64,000 bases of DNA, from contig NZ_WJYO01000006.1 in NCBI RefSeq assembly GCF_010994095.1, positions 372,001 through 436,000 of the forward strand, read 5' to 3'. Positions 42,728-50,654 of the stretch are shown here, piece by piece. Numbering within the stretch: the first letter of the stretch is position 1; the number at the start of each line of letters is the position of its first letter. The translations under genes were made by a program, and so were the position numbers. Under the pieces are notes generated by a model. That model was given only the letters and a program-made list of their open reading frames with translations, was not told where the DNA came from and ran no database searches. This stretch comes from Mumia xiangluensis. GTDB taxonomy: Bacteria; Actinomycetota; Actinomycetes; Propionibacteriales; Nocardioidaceae.

Positions 42728-44603
42728 AGGTCACCTCCTCGATCAGCGTCCGCGCACCTGCCCGCTCACGCGTCGAGAGGAGCGCCATCTTGGCCCCCTC
42801 GCCGGCGACGTTCCCCGCAGCGACGATGCGCAGCACCGGCAGGGCCGGGACCAGGCCGATGCGCACCGCCGAGGCCGCCGACAGATAGCTGCCGAAGGAG
42901 CCTGCGAGCAGCACCTGCTGGACGTCACGGTGCTCGATCTGCAGCTCCTCGAGCAGCAACGACCACCCCGTGGAGATCGCCGCCTTGGCGAACTGCAGCT
43001 CGCGCACATCACGCTGCGAGAGCACCACGCACTCCTCTGGGGACGCGTCCGGGGTCGGCCGGTGGAGGATGAACACCCGCTCCTGGCCGACGTACGTGAG
43101 ACGGTCCGCGAGCGCGGGCGCGACCTCCTTGGCAACCTCGGCAGCGACGTAGCGCCCGCTCATGTCGAGCATCCCGACCCTGACCAGCTCGGCGACCGCG
43201 TCGACCAGACCGGACCCGCACAGCCCGCGCGGCTCCACGTCGCCGATGACCCCGAGCTCGACGGACTCCCCCAGCGTCACGACCTCGATCGCACCGTCGG
43301 CCGCACGCATGCCGCAGCGGATCGCGCCACCCTCGAACGCGGGCCCCGCGGGCGCCGCGGTGGCCAGGATCCGGTCTCCGTCGCTGACCACGATCTCGCA
43401 GTTGGTCCCGACGTCGATGAAAAGGCGGGTGCGCTTGTCGCGGTCCATGCCGGTCGCGAGCATGCCGGCGACGATGTCGCCACCGACGTACGCGCCGAGC
43501 GCAGGAAAGAAGGTCACGCGGGCCCGTGGGTGCAACGACAGGCCGAGCTCGGACGCGAGCAGGTCGGGCGGCTGCGCAGCGGACATCACGAACGGCGCCA
43601 TCCCGAGCGGCTCCGGATCGATGCCCAGTGCCAGCGCAGTCATCGTCGCGTTGCCGGCAAGGGCCACCTCGTACACCGTCGCGGGATCCACCCCGCCCTC
43701 CGCACACACCTGGGTCGCCAGCGACGCGAGCGTCTCGCAGGCGGCGGTCCTCAGCCGGCCGAGGGCGTCGGGATCCATCATCGTCGCGCTGATCCGCGTG
43801 ATCACGTCACCGCCGAACGGCTGCTGCCGGTTGAGCATCGAGGCGACCGCGACGGGCGTGCCGGTGGTGACGTCGAGCAGCGTCGCGACCACCGTCGTCG
43901 TGCCGAGATCGACCGCCAGGGCGTGCTGCGTCGTGGTGGTGTCGCCCGGCTCGACGTCGATCAGCGCCTCGTCGACGACAACCGCGGTGACCTTGAAGTC
44001 GGCCGAACGCAGGGCTGCCGGGAGCCGGCGCAGCACGTGCAGGTCGGGCTTCGGCTCGAGATCGTCGATCGCGTCGAGGAGCCGGGCGAGGTCGGTGCGC
44101 TGGTCGGCGAGCGTGGGCTCGTCCAGCTCGACGTAGCGCTTCTGCACCGCAGGACGCAGGATCACCTGGCGCCCCACGCCCACCGTCGCCGCCTTCGGCC
44201 GGGTGGTGAGCGGGGGGACGTCGACGCTCAGGTCGCGGGTCGCGTTGACCAGGCAGGCGAGGCGCCAGCCGTCGTCGAGCTGCTCGCGTGTGAACGTCCG
44301 GACGTCGTGCCGCGTCACGGGGTTCGTCCCGTCGATGCGGACCTTGCACTTGTGGCAGGTGCCATGTCCGCCACAGGTCGAGTCGATCGCGATGCCGTTC
44401 CACGACGCGGCGTCGAACACGGTGACGCCAGGCGGAACCCGCACCTGACGCTCGGTCGTACGGTCGGGGTCCGCGTCGTGGACCGTGAACGACAGCCCGA
44501 CGCGACCCGTGCCGTCGTGGGTCGCCGACCCGGCACCGGGTGTCGTCTGCAGGCCCTCTCGGCCTACGGCGTCGAGGTCGACGTCAGGGACAGCGTCGGT
44601 CAT
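42666..44603 (-). CDS. Ferredoxin-ASKHA corrinoid activation protein (RamA/RACo-like)
   Basis: 645 residues. The N-terminal [2Fe-2S] domain has cysteines at 77, 83, 86 and 117 (C-x5-C-x2-C-x30-C). The C-terminal part is the DUF4445 ASKHA ATPase domain: HALAVDLGTTTVVATLLDV, VALAGNATMTALALG, RLFIDVGTNCEIVVSDGD and LLAGSFGSYLSAASAV. Such proteins reduce inactive Co(II) corrinoid back to Co(I) with ATP. This is the expected reactivator for the MttC-type protein two genes upstream. Operon order on this strand is iclR, corrinoid protein, methyl-THF methyltransferase, activator, DUF1638. Confidence 0.92.
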   Translation of the reverse strand: MTDAVPDVDLDAVGREGLQTTPGAGSATHDGTGRVGLSFTVHDADPDRTTERQVRVPPGVTVFDAASWNGIAIDSTCGGHGTCHKCKVRIDGTNPVTRHDVRTFTREQLDDGWRLACLVNATRDLSVDVPPLTTRPKAATVGVGRQVILRPAVQKRYVELDEPTLADQRTDLARLLDAIDDLEPKPDLHVLRRLPAALRSADFKVTAVVVDEALIDVEPGDTTTTQHALAVDLGTTTVVATLLDVTTGTPVAVASMLNRQQPFGGDVITRISATMMDPDALGRLRTAACETLASLATQVCAEGGVDPATVYEVALAGNATMTALALGIDPEPLGMAPFVMSAAQPPDLLASELGLSLHPRARVTFFPALGAYVGGDIVAGMLATGMDRDKRTRLFIDVGTNCEIVVSDGDRILATAAPAGPAFEGGAIRCGMRAADGAIEVVTLGESVELGVIGDVEPRGLCGSGLVDAVAELVRVGMLDMSGRYVAAEVAKEVAPALADRLTYVGQERVFILHRPTPDASPEECVVLSQRDVRELQFAKAAISTGWSLLLEELQIEHRDVQQVLLAGSFGSYLSAASAVRIGLVPALPVLRIVAAGNVAGEGAKMALLSTRERAGARTLIEEVTYVELSDRADFNDRFVDQLSF

Positions 44604-44616
44604 CGCGCAGCCTCGG

Positions 44617-45510
44617 TCACGTCGCGGAAGCCGCCTTCGCCCGGTGTGCGGCGATCCACGCCATGCCCCACTCGTCGTGGTCGAGGAAGACGTCGGCCGC
44701 CTTCACCGCCTCGACGATCTGCGGCGTCCGCGTGTCCATGATCGCGCTGGTCAGCCCGGCCGCCATCGCCATCGGCAGCCATGCCGCGCCGAGGGTGTGC
44801 CGGTCCGGCATCCCGAACGACGTGTTGGACGCGCCGCAGGTCATGTTGACGCCGTGCTCGTCGCGGATCCGACGCATCGTCTCCCAGGTCACCCGCGACG
44901 TGGTGGTGTCAGCCCCGATCGGCATCGCCAGCGGGTCGATGACGATGTCGGCCTTGGCGATGCCGTACTCCTCGGTGGCGACGCGGATGATCTTGGCCGT
45001 GAGGTCGAGCCGCTTGTCGGCCTCCATCGGGATCTCGTCCTCGTCGTTGGGCAGCGCGATGATCGCGGCGTCGTACCGCTTCACCAGGGGAAGGATCGCG
45101 GCGAGACGCTCGTCCTCCGCCGTGACCGAGTTGACCAGGGCACGTCCCTCGTACGCCGAGAGTCCCGCCTCCAGCGCCTCGACCACGGACGAGTCGATGC
45201 AGATCGGCAGGTCGGTGACCGACTGGATCAGACGGATCGCCGACGCCAGCAGCTCGGGCTCGTCGGTGAGCGGCACGCCCATGTTGACGTCGAGCACGTC
45301 GGCACCGCCCTCGACCTGGGCCTTCACGTCCTTCTCGATCGCCGACATGTCGCCAGCACGCAGCTGTTCCTGGAAGATGCGCCGCCCGGTCGGGTTGATG
45401 CGCTCTCCGATCAGGCAGAACCGCTGGTCGTGCCCGATCCGGACCTCCTTCGAGGCGGACCGCAGGACCGTGTGGAGGGGCTCGCCAGGCTCGGCCGACG
45501 GGGAGGTCAC
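44617..45510 (-). CDS. Methyl-THF:corrinoid methyltransferase (DHPS-fold)
   Basis: 297 residues of the pterin-binding TIM-barrel family (MtrH/AcsE/MtgA-like). Key segments: LIGERINPTGRRIFQEQL (pterin loop), VEGGADVLDVNMGVPLTDE (about 67-85), PICIDSSVVEALEAGL and NMTCGASNTSFGMPDRHTL (the family Asn near the methyl group). It moves the methyl group from the corrinoid protein to tetrahydrofolate. The start overlaps the stop of the corrinoid-protein gene (ATGA). A cobalamin-dependent methionine synthase domain can be excluded because the rest of MetH is absent. Confidence 0.9.
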   Translation of the reverse strand: MTSPSAEPGEPLHTVLRSASKEVRIGHDQRFCLIGERINPTGRRIFQEQLRAGDMSAIEKDVKAQVEGGADVLDVNMGVPLTDEPELLASAIRLIQSVTDLPICIDSSVVEALEAGLSAYEGRALVNSVTAEDERLAAILPLVKRYDAAIIALPNDEDEIPMEADKRLDLTAKIIRVATEEYGIAKADIVIDPLAMPIGADTTTSRVTWETMRRIRDEHGVNMTCGASNTSFGMPDRHTLGAAWLPMAMAAGLTSAIMDTRTPQIVEAVKAADVFLDHDEWGMAWIAAHRAKAASAT

Positions 45511-46172
45511 GCGGGAACCTTCGTACGGCGTGCGTCGAGCAGGGCCTTCGCGCGCTTCACGCAGGCCGAGGCGTCTGCGGCGTAGCCGTCGGCACCGACC
45601 GCGTCGGCGTACTCCTGGGTGACGGGCGCACCGCCGACCATGACGACGACCTCGTTGCGCAGGCCGGCCTTCTCGAGGGCGTTGATGTTGGCCTTGAACA
45701 TCGGCATGGTCGTGGTGAGGAATGCCGAGAACCCGACGATGTCGGGCTGGTGCTCCTCGATCGCCGCGACGAACTTCTCCGGCGCCACCTGAACCCCGAG
45801 GTCGATCACCTCGAAGCCCGCGCCCTCCAGCATGATGTTGACGAGGTTCTTGCCGATGTCGTGCACGTCGCCCTTGACGGTGCCCATCAGGAACTTGCCG
45901 ACGGTCGCGACGCCGGTCTCGGCGAGCAGCGGGCGGAGCCGCTCCATGGCGCCCGCCATCGCCCGCCCGGCGATCAGCATCTCCGGCACGAAGAAGTCAC
46001 CGCGCTCGAACCGAGCGCCGACCTCCTCCAACGAGGGGATGAGCGCGTCGAAGAGCAGCGTCTGCGGCTCCATCGCGTTCGACAGACCCTCCTCCGTCAG
46101 CTCGAGGACACGTGGGGCGTTGCCGACGAGCGTCTCGTCGTACAGGCCCTGCAGAATCTCTTGTGGGGTCAC
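45507..46172 (-). CDS. Corrinoid protein of the MttC/MtgC type
   Basis: 221 residues. An N-terminal four-helix cap (LQGLYDETLVGNAPRVLELTEEGL) is followed by the B12 Rossmann domain. The cobalt-ligating His is H104 in GDVHDIGKNL (D102-x-H104-x-x-G107). VGFSAFLTTTMPMFKANINAL and VVVMVGGAPVTQEYADAVGADGYAADA complete the family set. It carries the methyl group between the MttB-type methyltransferase and the THF methyltransferase. It overlaps the genes on both sides by four bases. Confidence 0.94.
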   Translation of the reverse strand: MTPQEILQGLYDETLVGNAPRVLELTEEGLSNAMEPQTLLFDALIPSLEEVGARFERGDFFVPEMLIAGRAMAGAMERLRPLLAETGVATVGKFLMGTVKGDVHDIGKNLVNIMLEGAGFEVIDLGVQVAPEKFVAAIEEHQPDIVGFSAFLTTTMPMFKANINALEKAGLRNEVVVMVGGAPVTQEYADAVGADGYAADASACVKRAKALLDARRTKVPA

Positions 46173-46984
46173 GCCGCGCCCTCCGTGCTCGTGAGTGGGT
46201 CTGACTTCTGGGGGTCGTTCTTCTGCGAGGGGGTTCGGCCGCGCAGCAGCGTCGACAGCTGGGCTGCGTGGAAGGCCAGGAGCTCTCCGACCCCGTCCAG
46301 GCGGTCCTCGAGCCGTGCCGTCGGGCCCGAGACGCCGAGCGCCGCGACCACGTCACCGCGCACGCCCTTCACGGGGACGGCGATGCCGGTCAGCCCGATC
46401 TCGAGCTCGCCGTCGGTGATCGCCCAGCCTCGCTCGCGGATCCGCATGCCGTCGCGGCGCAGCTCCTCCGACGAGGTGATCGTCGCGTCCGTGAAGGTCT
46501 CGAGCGCGCCGGCCGGCATGGCGAGCGCACCCCATGCGTACAGGACCTTGCCGAGCGCGGAGCAGTGCGGGGGGACCTCGACCTCGGTCCAGTCACGGGT
46601 GCCGAGCAGGTAGCGGCTGTCGACCTGGGCGACCTGCACGACCTTGTCACCGCGGGCGACCGAGAGATGGACGGTCTCGAGGGTCTCCTCGCCGATCCGC
46701 TCCATGGCGGGGCGTGCCAGGCGGACCATCTCCTCCCACGGGTCGTGACGCGCGGCGTACAGCCAGAAGAGGCTGCCCGCGACGAAGGAGCCGTCGGCGT
46801 CGCGCTCGACCAGCCCCGTGCGTTCGAGCGCAGCGAGCATCCGCGACGTCGTCGACTTGGCCAGACCGCTGGAGTCCTGGAGCTCGGCGAAGGTCAGCGG
46901 CTCGTCGGCGTGCACGACCGTCGACACGAGCTGCGCAGCCCGGTCGACCGCCTGCGTCCCGCTGCCGCTGCTTGCGCCGCTCAC
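46169..46984 (-). CDS. IclR family regulator of the corrinoid operon
   Basis: 271 residues. The winged helix is LTFAELQDSSGLAKSTTSRMLAALERTGLVERDADG. The effector domain contains VHLSVARGDKVVQVAQVDSRYL, PPHCSALGKVLYAWGAL and AITDGELEIGLTGIAVPVKG. The start is a GTG at 46984. It leads the minus-strand operon with the corrinoid, methyltransferase and activator genes and is divergent from the MttB-type gene. A symmetric operator candidate lies between. The ligand is likely a betaine or a related metabolite (inference). Confidence 0.92.
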   Translation of the reverse strand: MSGASSGSGTQAVDRAAQLVSTVVHADEPLTFAELQDSSGLAKSTTSRMLAALERTGLVERDADGSFVAGSLFWLYAARHDPWEEMVRLARPAMERIGEETLETVHLSVARGDKVVQVAQVDSRYLLGTRDWTEVEVPPHCSALGKVLYAWGALAMPAGALETFTDATITSSEELRRDGMRIRERGWAITDGELEIGLTGIAVPVKGVRGDVVAALGVSGPTARLEDRLDGVGELLAFHAAQLSTLLRGRTPSQKNDPQKSDPLTSTEGAA

Positions 46985-47026
46985 CGTGCACTCCTTCTCT
47001 CGGTGTCCTCACAGGCCTTCTCAAAC

Positions 47027-47061
47027 GGTCCCATGATGTGGAACTCTGGTCCCACATCATG
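47027..47061. promoter_or_regulatory. Candidate operator of the first IclR protein
   Basis: The half-site GGTCCCA occurs at 47027-47033 and 47048-47054 (21 bases apart, two helical turns) with the inverted TGGAACT between (47039-47045). The larger inverted repeat catgatgtgg/ccacatcatg (47032-47041 and 47052-47061) covers the same place. It resembles the IclR consensus (TGGAAN..TTCCA form) and sits in the 96-base divergent region. Confidence 0.65.
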
Positions 47062-47080
47062 AGGTTACTCAGGAGGGCTG

Positions 47081-48520
47081 ATGTTCCGCAACAAGATGCC
47101 GCGCTACGAGATCCTTTCCGAGGACGCGATGGCGACGCTGGACGCCGGGTGGCGTCGGCTCGTCAGTGAGATCGGCGTCGAGTTCATGGACTCACGAGCC
47201 CGCGACCTCTTCTCCGCAGCCGGCCAGAAGGTCGAGGGCGACACGGTCTTCCTCGACCCCGAGTTCGTCCTGGAGCAGGTGGCGAAGGCTCCCCGGGAGT
47301 TCGACCTCCAGGCCCGCAACCCCGCCAACACCGTGCACATCGGCGGTGACGCGATGGCGTTCGGCGCGGTCTACGGCCCCCCGTTCGTCCGCCAGGGGGA
47401 CGTCCGCCGCGAGGGCACGATGGAGGACTTCCGCAACTTCTCCCGCCTCGCGCAGAGCTTCGCCGCGCTCGACTCAGCAGGCGGTGTGATCACCGAGCCC
47501 AACGACACCCCGCTCGACAGCCGGCACCTCGACATGACGTACGCGCTCCAGACGCTGACCGACAAGATCTACATGGGCAACGTCGTCTCCGGCGTCAACG
47601 CGCGCGACACGATCGCCATGACCGAGATCCTCTTCGGCTCCCGCGACGCGATCGAGGAGACGCCGGCCCTGATCTCGCTGATCAACTGCAACTCACCGCT
47701 GCGCTGGGACGACCGGATGCTGGAGGCCCAGTTCGAGTACTCGGCGGCCAACCAGCCTGTCGTCCTCACCCCGTTCATCCTGATGGGGGCGATGTCGCCG
47801 GTCACGATCCCAGCCGCGCTCGTGCAGCAGATCGCCGAGGCGCTGTCGGGCATCGCGCTGTCCCAGCTGATCCGTCCGGGCTGCCCCGTGGTGTTCGGTT
47901 CGTTCCTCTCCAACATCGACATGCAGTCCGGGTCTCCGACGTTCGGGACTCCGGAGTCGGGCATCGGCCTGCTCTGCACCGGCCAGATCGCCCGGCACTT
48001 CGGGCTCCCGTTCCGTACCGGTGGGGGTCTGACGTCGTCCCAGGTGCCGGACGCCCAGGCCGGGTATGAGGCGATGATGACGCTGCTGCCGACGTTCCTC
48101 GCCGGCGCGAACTGGGTGATGCACTCGGCCGGGTGGCTCGAGGGCGGCCTCGTGTCGGGCTACGAGAAGTTCGTCATCGACTGCGAGCTCGTCCAGATGC
48201 TGCAGCACGAGTTCACCCCGCTCGAGATCGACGAGGCCTCGCTCGCCTTCGACGCCCACACCGAGGTCGGGCACGGCGGCCACTTCCTGGGCGCGATGCA
48301 CACGATGGAGCGCTTCCGGACCTGCTTCTACCGGCCGTTCCTGTCCTCGTCGGAGAACTACGAGCGATGGATGCGTGGAGGCGCGAAGGACACGGCCGAG
48401 CGGGCGACCGAGATCTATCAGAAGCGGCTGGAGGAGTACGAGCAGCCGCCGCTCGACGAGGCGATCCGCGAGGAGCTCGAGGCGTACGTCGTCCGTCGGC
48501 GCGCCGAGCTCGGCGACTGA
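47081..48520 (+). CDS. Non-pyrrolysine MttB-family (betaine) methyltransferase
   Basis: 479 residues of the trimethylamine methyltransferase family, read through with no in-frame amber codon, so it lacks pyrrolysine, as in the glycine betaine methyltransferase MtgB type. Conserved segments: YGPPFVRQGDVRREGTMEDFRNFSRLAQSF, YMGNVVSGVNARDTIAM, LINCNSPLRWDDRMLEA and GSPTFGTPESGIGLLCTGQIARHFGLPFRTGGGLTSSQ. It should transfer a methyl group from a quaternary amine to the corrinoid protein. Glycine betaine is inferred from the surrounding uptake and choline-oxidation genes; carnitine or proline betaine are alternatives. The ribosome binding site is caggagg. Confidence 0.9.
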   Translation: MFRNKMPRYEILSEDAMATLDAGWRRLVSEIGVEFMDSRARDLFSAAGQKVEGDTVFLDPEFVLEQVAKAPREFDLQARNPANTVHIGGDAMAFGAVYGPPFVRQGDVRREGTMEDFRNFSRLAQSFAALDSAGGVITEPNDTPLDSRHLDMTYALQTLTDKIYMGNVVSGVNARDTIAMTEILFGSRDAIEETPALISLINCNSPLRWDDRMLEAQFEYSAANQPVVLTPFILMGAMSPVTIPAALVQQIAEALSGIALSQLIRPGCPVVFGSFLSNIDMQSGSPTFGTPESGIGLLCTGQIARHFGLPFRTGGGLTSSQVPDAQAGYEAMMTLLPTFLAGANWVMHSAGWLEGGLVSGYEKFVIDCELVQMLQHEFTPLEIDEASLAFDAHTEVGHGGHFLGAMHTMERFRTCFYRPFLSSSENYERWMRGGAKDTAERATEIYQKRLEEYEQPPLDEAIREELEAYVVRRRAELGD

Positions 48521-48580
48521 CGCAGCCGCGGCGTACGGCAGCAGCGGCTCGGCTCGGGGCCCCGGGCCGCCCGCGGGGAA

Positions 48581-48650
48581 CGAAGCCACTCCCGCTGGTA
48601 CGAAGCCACTCCTACAACCTGCGCTTCGTACGGGTAAGCGTGGCTTCGTC
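48581..48650. repeat. Cruciform intergenic repeat, copy 2
   Basis: Same plan as at 41079-41150: cgaagccac twice in direct orientation 20 bases apart (48581, 48601), then inverted gcttcgta (48623-48630) and gtggcttcg (48640-48648). Inner stem of 8 bp, outer stem of 9 bp plus cccg/cggg. It lies between two convergent genes (MttB-type and purU) and could serve as a terminator there. Confidence 0.75.
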
Positions 48651-48745
48651 GCTCCGCCCCCGCGGCGGGCTGGATCCAGCACCCTGGCCACTCGCGGGCG
48701 CACACGGGGTGACTCGCGAGCCCGCACGCGGCGACTCGCGGGCGG

Positions 48746-49624
48746 TCAGCGGAAGACGACGGTGCGAGCACCGTTGGGAAGCACCCGCGACTGCGAGTGC
48801 CACCGCACGGCGCGCGAGAGCACCTGCGCCTCGACGTCGCGGCCGGCAGCCACGAGCGCCTCCTGGTCGTAGCTGTGATCGACCCGGACGACGTCCTGCT
48901 CGATGATCGGACCTTCGTCGAGGTCGGCGGTGACGTAGTGCGCGGTCGCCCCGACCAGCTTCACGCCTCGGTCGAACGCCTGGTGGTACGGCTTGGCGCC
49001 CTTGAAGCTCGGCAGGAACGAGTGGTGGATGTTGATCGCCCGTCCGGACAGCGCCCGGCACGTCTCGTCCGACAGCACCTGCATGTAGCGCGCGAGCACG
49101 ACGAGGTGCACGTCGAGCTCGTCGACCAGCTCGAGCAGCCGTCGCTCGGCGTGGGGCTTCGACTCCGGGGTCACTGGCAGGTGCACGAACGGCACGCCGT
49201 ACGACGCCGCCATTGCCTCGGCGTCCGCGTGGTTCGACACGACTGCCGGGACCGCGATCTGCAGCGACCCGGTGCTCGTGCGGAACAGCAGGTCGTTGAG
49301 GCAGTGCAGATGCTTGGAGACCATGATGAGCGTCCGGTACGGCGCGTCGGCGTCCCAGAGCTCGAAGTCCATCGCGAACCGCTCGGCGATCGGCGCGAAG
49401 GCCGTACGCAGGTCGCCGGCCGACGGCGTACCCGTGACCTCGACGTCGATCCGCATGAAGAACCGGCCGCTGAGCCGGTCGCCGTACTGCTGGCTCTCCA
49501 GGATGTTGCCACCGTGCTCGGCGAGGAACCCCGACACCGCATGGACGATGCCGGGCCGGTCCGGGCACGAGAGAATGAGCACGAAGTCGCCGGCCGCGAC
49601 CGTCGCGAGTGCACTTCCTGACAC
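48746..49624 (-). CDS. purU: Formyltetrahydrofolate deformylase
   Basis: 292 residues from a GTG at 49624 with the ribosome binding site ggaggtgg. An N-terminal ACT domain (FVLILSCPDRPGIVHAVSGFLAEHGGNI) precedes the formyltransferase-fold domain. The catalytic triad is N198, H200 (INIHHSFLPSFKGAKPYHQAF) and D236 (YVTADLDEGPI). It releases formate and free THF from formyl-THF, the exit for one-carbon units from betaine demethylation. It is divergent from an IclR gene, and the operator at 49654 lies 30 bases upstream of its start. Confidence 0.95.
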   Translation of the reverse strand: MSGSALATVAAGDFVLILSCPDRPGIVHAVSGFLAEHGGNILESQQYGDRLSGRFFMRIDVEVTGTPSAGDLRTAFAPIAERFAMDFELWDADAPYRTLIMVSKHLHCLNDLLFRTSTGSLQIAVPAVVSNHADAEAMAASYGVPFVHLPVTPESKPHAERRLLELVDELDVHLVVLARYMQVLSDETCRALSGRAINIHHSFLPSFKGAKPYHQAFDRGVKLVGATAHYVTADLDEGPIIEQDVVRVDHSYDQEALVAAGRDVEAQVLSRAVRWHSQSRVLPNGARTVVFR

Positions 49625-49653
49625 CGGACCACCTCCGAGGAACCGGGGCAGGT

Positions 49654-49689
49654 GTTGCGCTGCAAGCAACTCGACCTACGATACGCAAC
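49654..49689. promoter_or_regulatory. Tandem IclR-type operator between purU and iclR
   Basis: The strong site GTTGCGCTGCAAGCAAC is at 49654-49670. A weaker one, GACCTACGATACGCAAC, starts 19 bases later (49673-49689); its right half ATACGCAAC is identical to the other strong sites. The position suggests autoregulation of the IclR gene and control of purU. Confidence 0.75.
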
Positions 49690-49713
49690 ACCCTTTGGGT
49701 TAGTGTCGCTATC

Positions 49714-50478
49714 GTGAACGAACCAAGCGGCGGCGTCCAGTCGGTTGACCGCGCCCTCACCATCCTCGAGATCCTCGCCCGGGTCGGCGAGGCCGGCGTC
49801 ACCGAGATCGCCGGCGAGCTCGGCGTCCACAAGAGCACCGCGTTCCGCCTCGTCAGCACGCTCGAGTCGCACCGCCTCGTCGAGCAGACGACCGAGCGTG
49901 GCCGCTACCGGCTCGGCGTCGGCGTGCTGCGTCTCGCGGGCGCGACCACCGCCCGGCTCGACCTGGTGCAGGAAGCACGCCCGGTCTGCGTCCAGCTGGC
50001 CGCCGACACCGGAGAGACCGTCAATCTCGCGGTGCTCTCGGACCGCTCCGCGCTCTACCTCGACCAGGTCGCCGGCTCCTCCGCGTTGCAGCCGCACAAC
50101 TGGGTCGGCCAGCACATCCCGCTGCACGCGACGAGCAACGGCAAGGTGCTCCTGAGCGGGCTGGACGACACGCGCTTCAAGGACACCGTCGGGTCCCTCT
50201 CGTCGTACACGGCGAAGACCATCACGACCAAGCCGGCACTGCGTGAAGCGCTGGCCGAGGTCCGCGAGCAGGGCTACGCCGTCGCCGTCGACGAGCTCGA
50301 GGACGGACTCGCCGCGGCGGCCGCGCCCGTACGCAACGCGCACGGCGACGTGGTGGCGTCGATGTCCGTCTCGGGTCCGTCGTTCCGGCTCACCGAAGAG
50401 CGTCTGGCACGCGTCATCCCCGAGCTGGTCGCCGCCGCCGCCGAGGTCTCCCACCGTCTCGGCTGGGGCCACCGCTAG
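49714..50478 (+). CDS. IclR family regulator of betaine/one-carbon genes
   Basis: 254 residues. The helix-turn-helix is VTEIAGELGVHKSTAFRLVSTLESHRLVEQTTERGRYRLG. The effector domain contains GETVNLAVLSDRSALYLDQVAG, PLHATSNGKVLLSGL and YAVAVDELEDGLAAAAAPVRN. The GTG at 49714 is preceded by TAGTGT seven bases upstream, a -10-like element at leaderless spacing, and no ribosome binding site. It is the likely binder of the GTTGC-N7-GCAAC sites because one lies in its own promoter and the others before betaine genes. The ligand may be betaine, dimethylglycine or a THF-linked intermediate (inference). Confidence 0.92.
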   Translation: MNEPSGGVQSVDRALTILEILARVGEAGVTEIAGELGVHKSTAFRLVSTLESHRLVEQTTERGRYRLGVGVLRLAGATTARLDLVQEARPVCVQLAADTGETVNLAVLSDRSALYLDQVAGSSALQPHNWVGQHIPLHATSNGKVLLSGLDDTRFKDTVGSLSSYTAKTITTKPALREALAEVREQGYAVAVDELEDGLAAAAAPVRNAHGDVVASMSVSGPSFRLTEERLARVIPELVAAAAEVSHRLGWGHR

Positions 50479-50587
50479 CCGCACGGCGGCATCACGCACC
50501 AAAGTCAATATTGGGTAACGCTGACGGCCTAACCTGCATCGCCACTTGACGCGCCACGCCGCTCACAGCAGTCTCGGCACAGGAATA

Positions 50588-50623
50588 GTTGCGCGAGATG
50601 CACCGTGTTGCGGCATACGCAAC
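50588..50623 (+). promoter_or_regulatory. Tandem IclR-type operator before betaine aldehyde dehydrogenase
   Basis: The strong site GTTGCGGCATACGCAAC is at 50607-50623. A second, GTTGCGCGAGATGCACC, starts 19 bases earlier (50588-50604, one arm mismatch). They lie 32-67 bases before the chosen GTG start of the first gene of the operon. Confidence 0.8.
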
Positions 50624-50654
50624 GCGTGGTGTCCTGCGGGGATTGAGGCGCCGG

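Noticed and set aside
47081-48520. Pyrrolysine-containing trimethylamine methyltransferase
   Set aside because: The frame has no internal TAG, and no pyrrolysine biosynthesis genes are present in the window.
50589-50654. Upstream ATG for the aldehyde dehydrogenase
   Set aside because: It would start inside the operator and add a basic 22-residue extension absent from the family; the GTG at 50655 gives the normal length.
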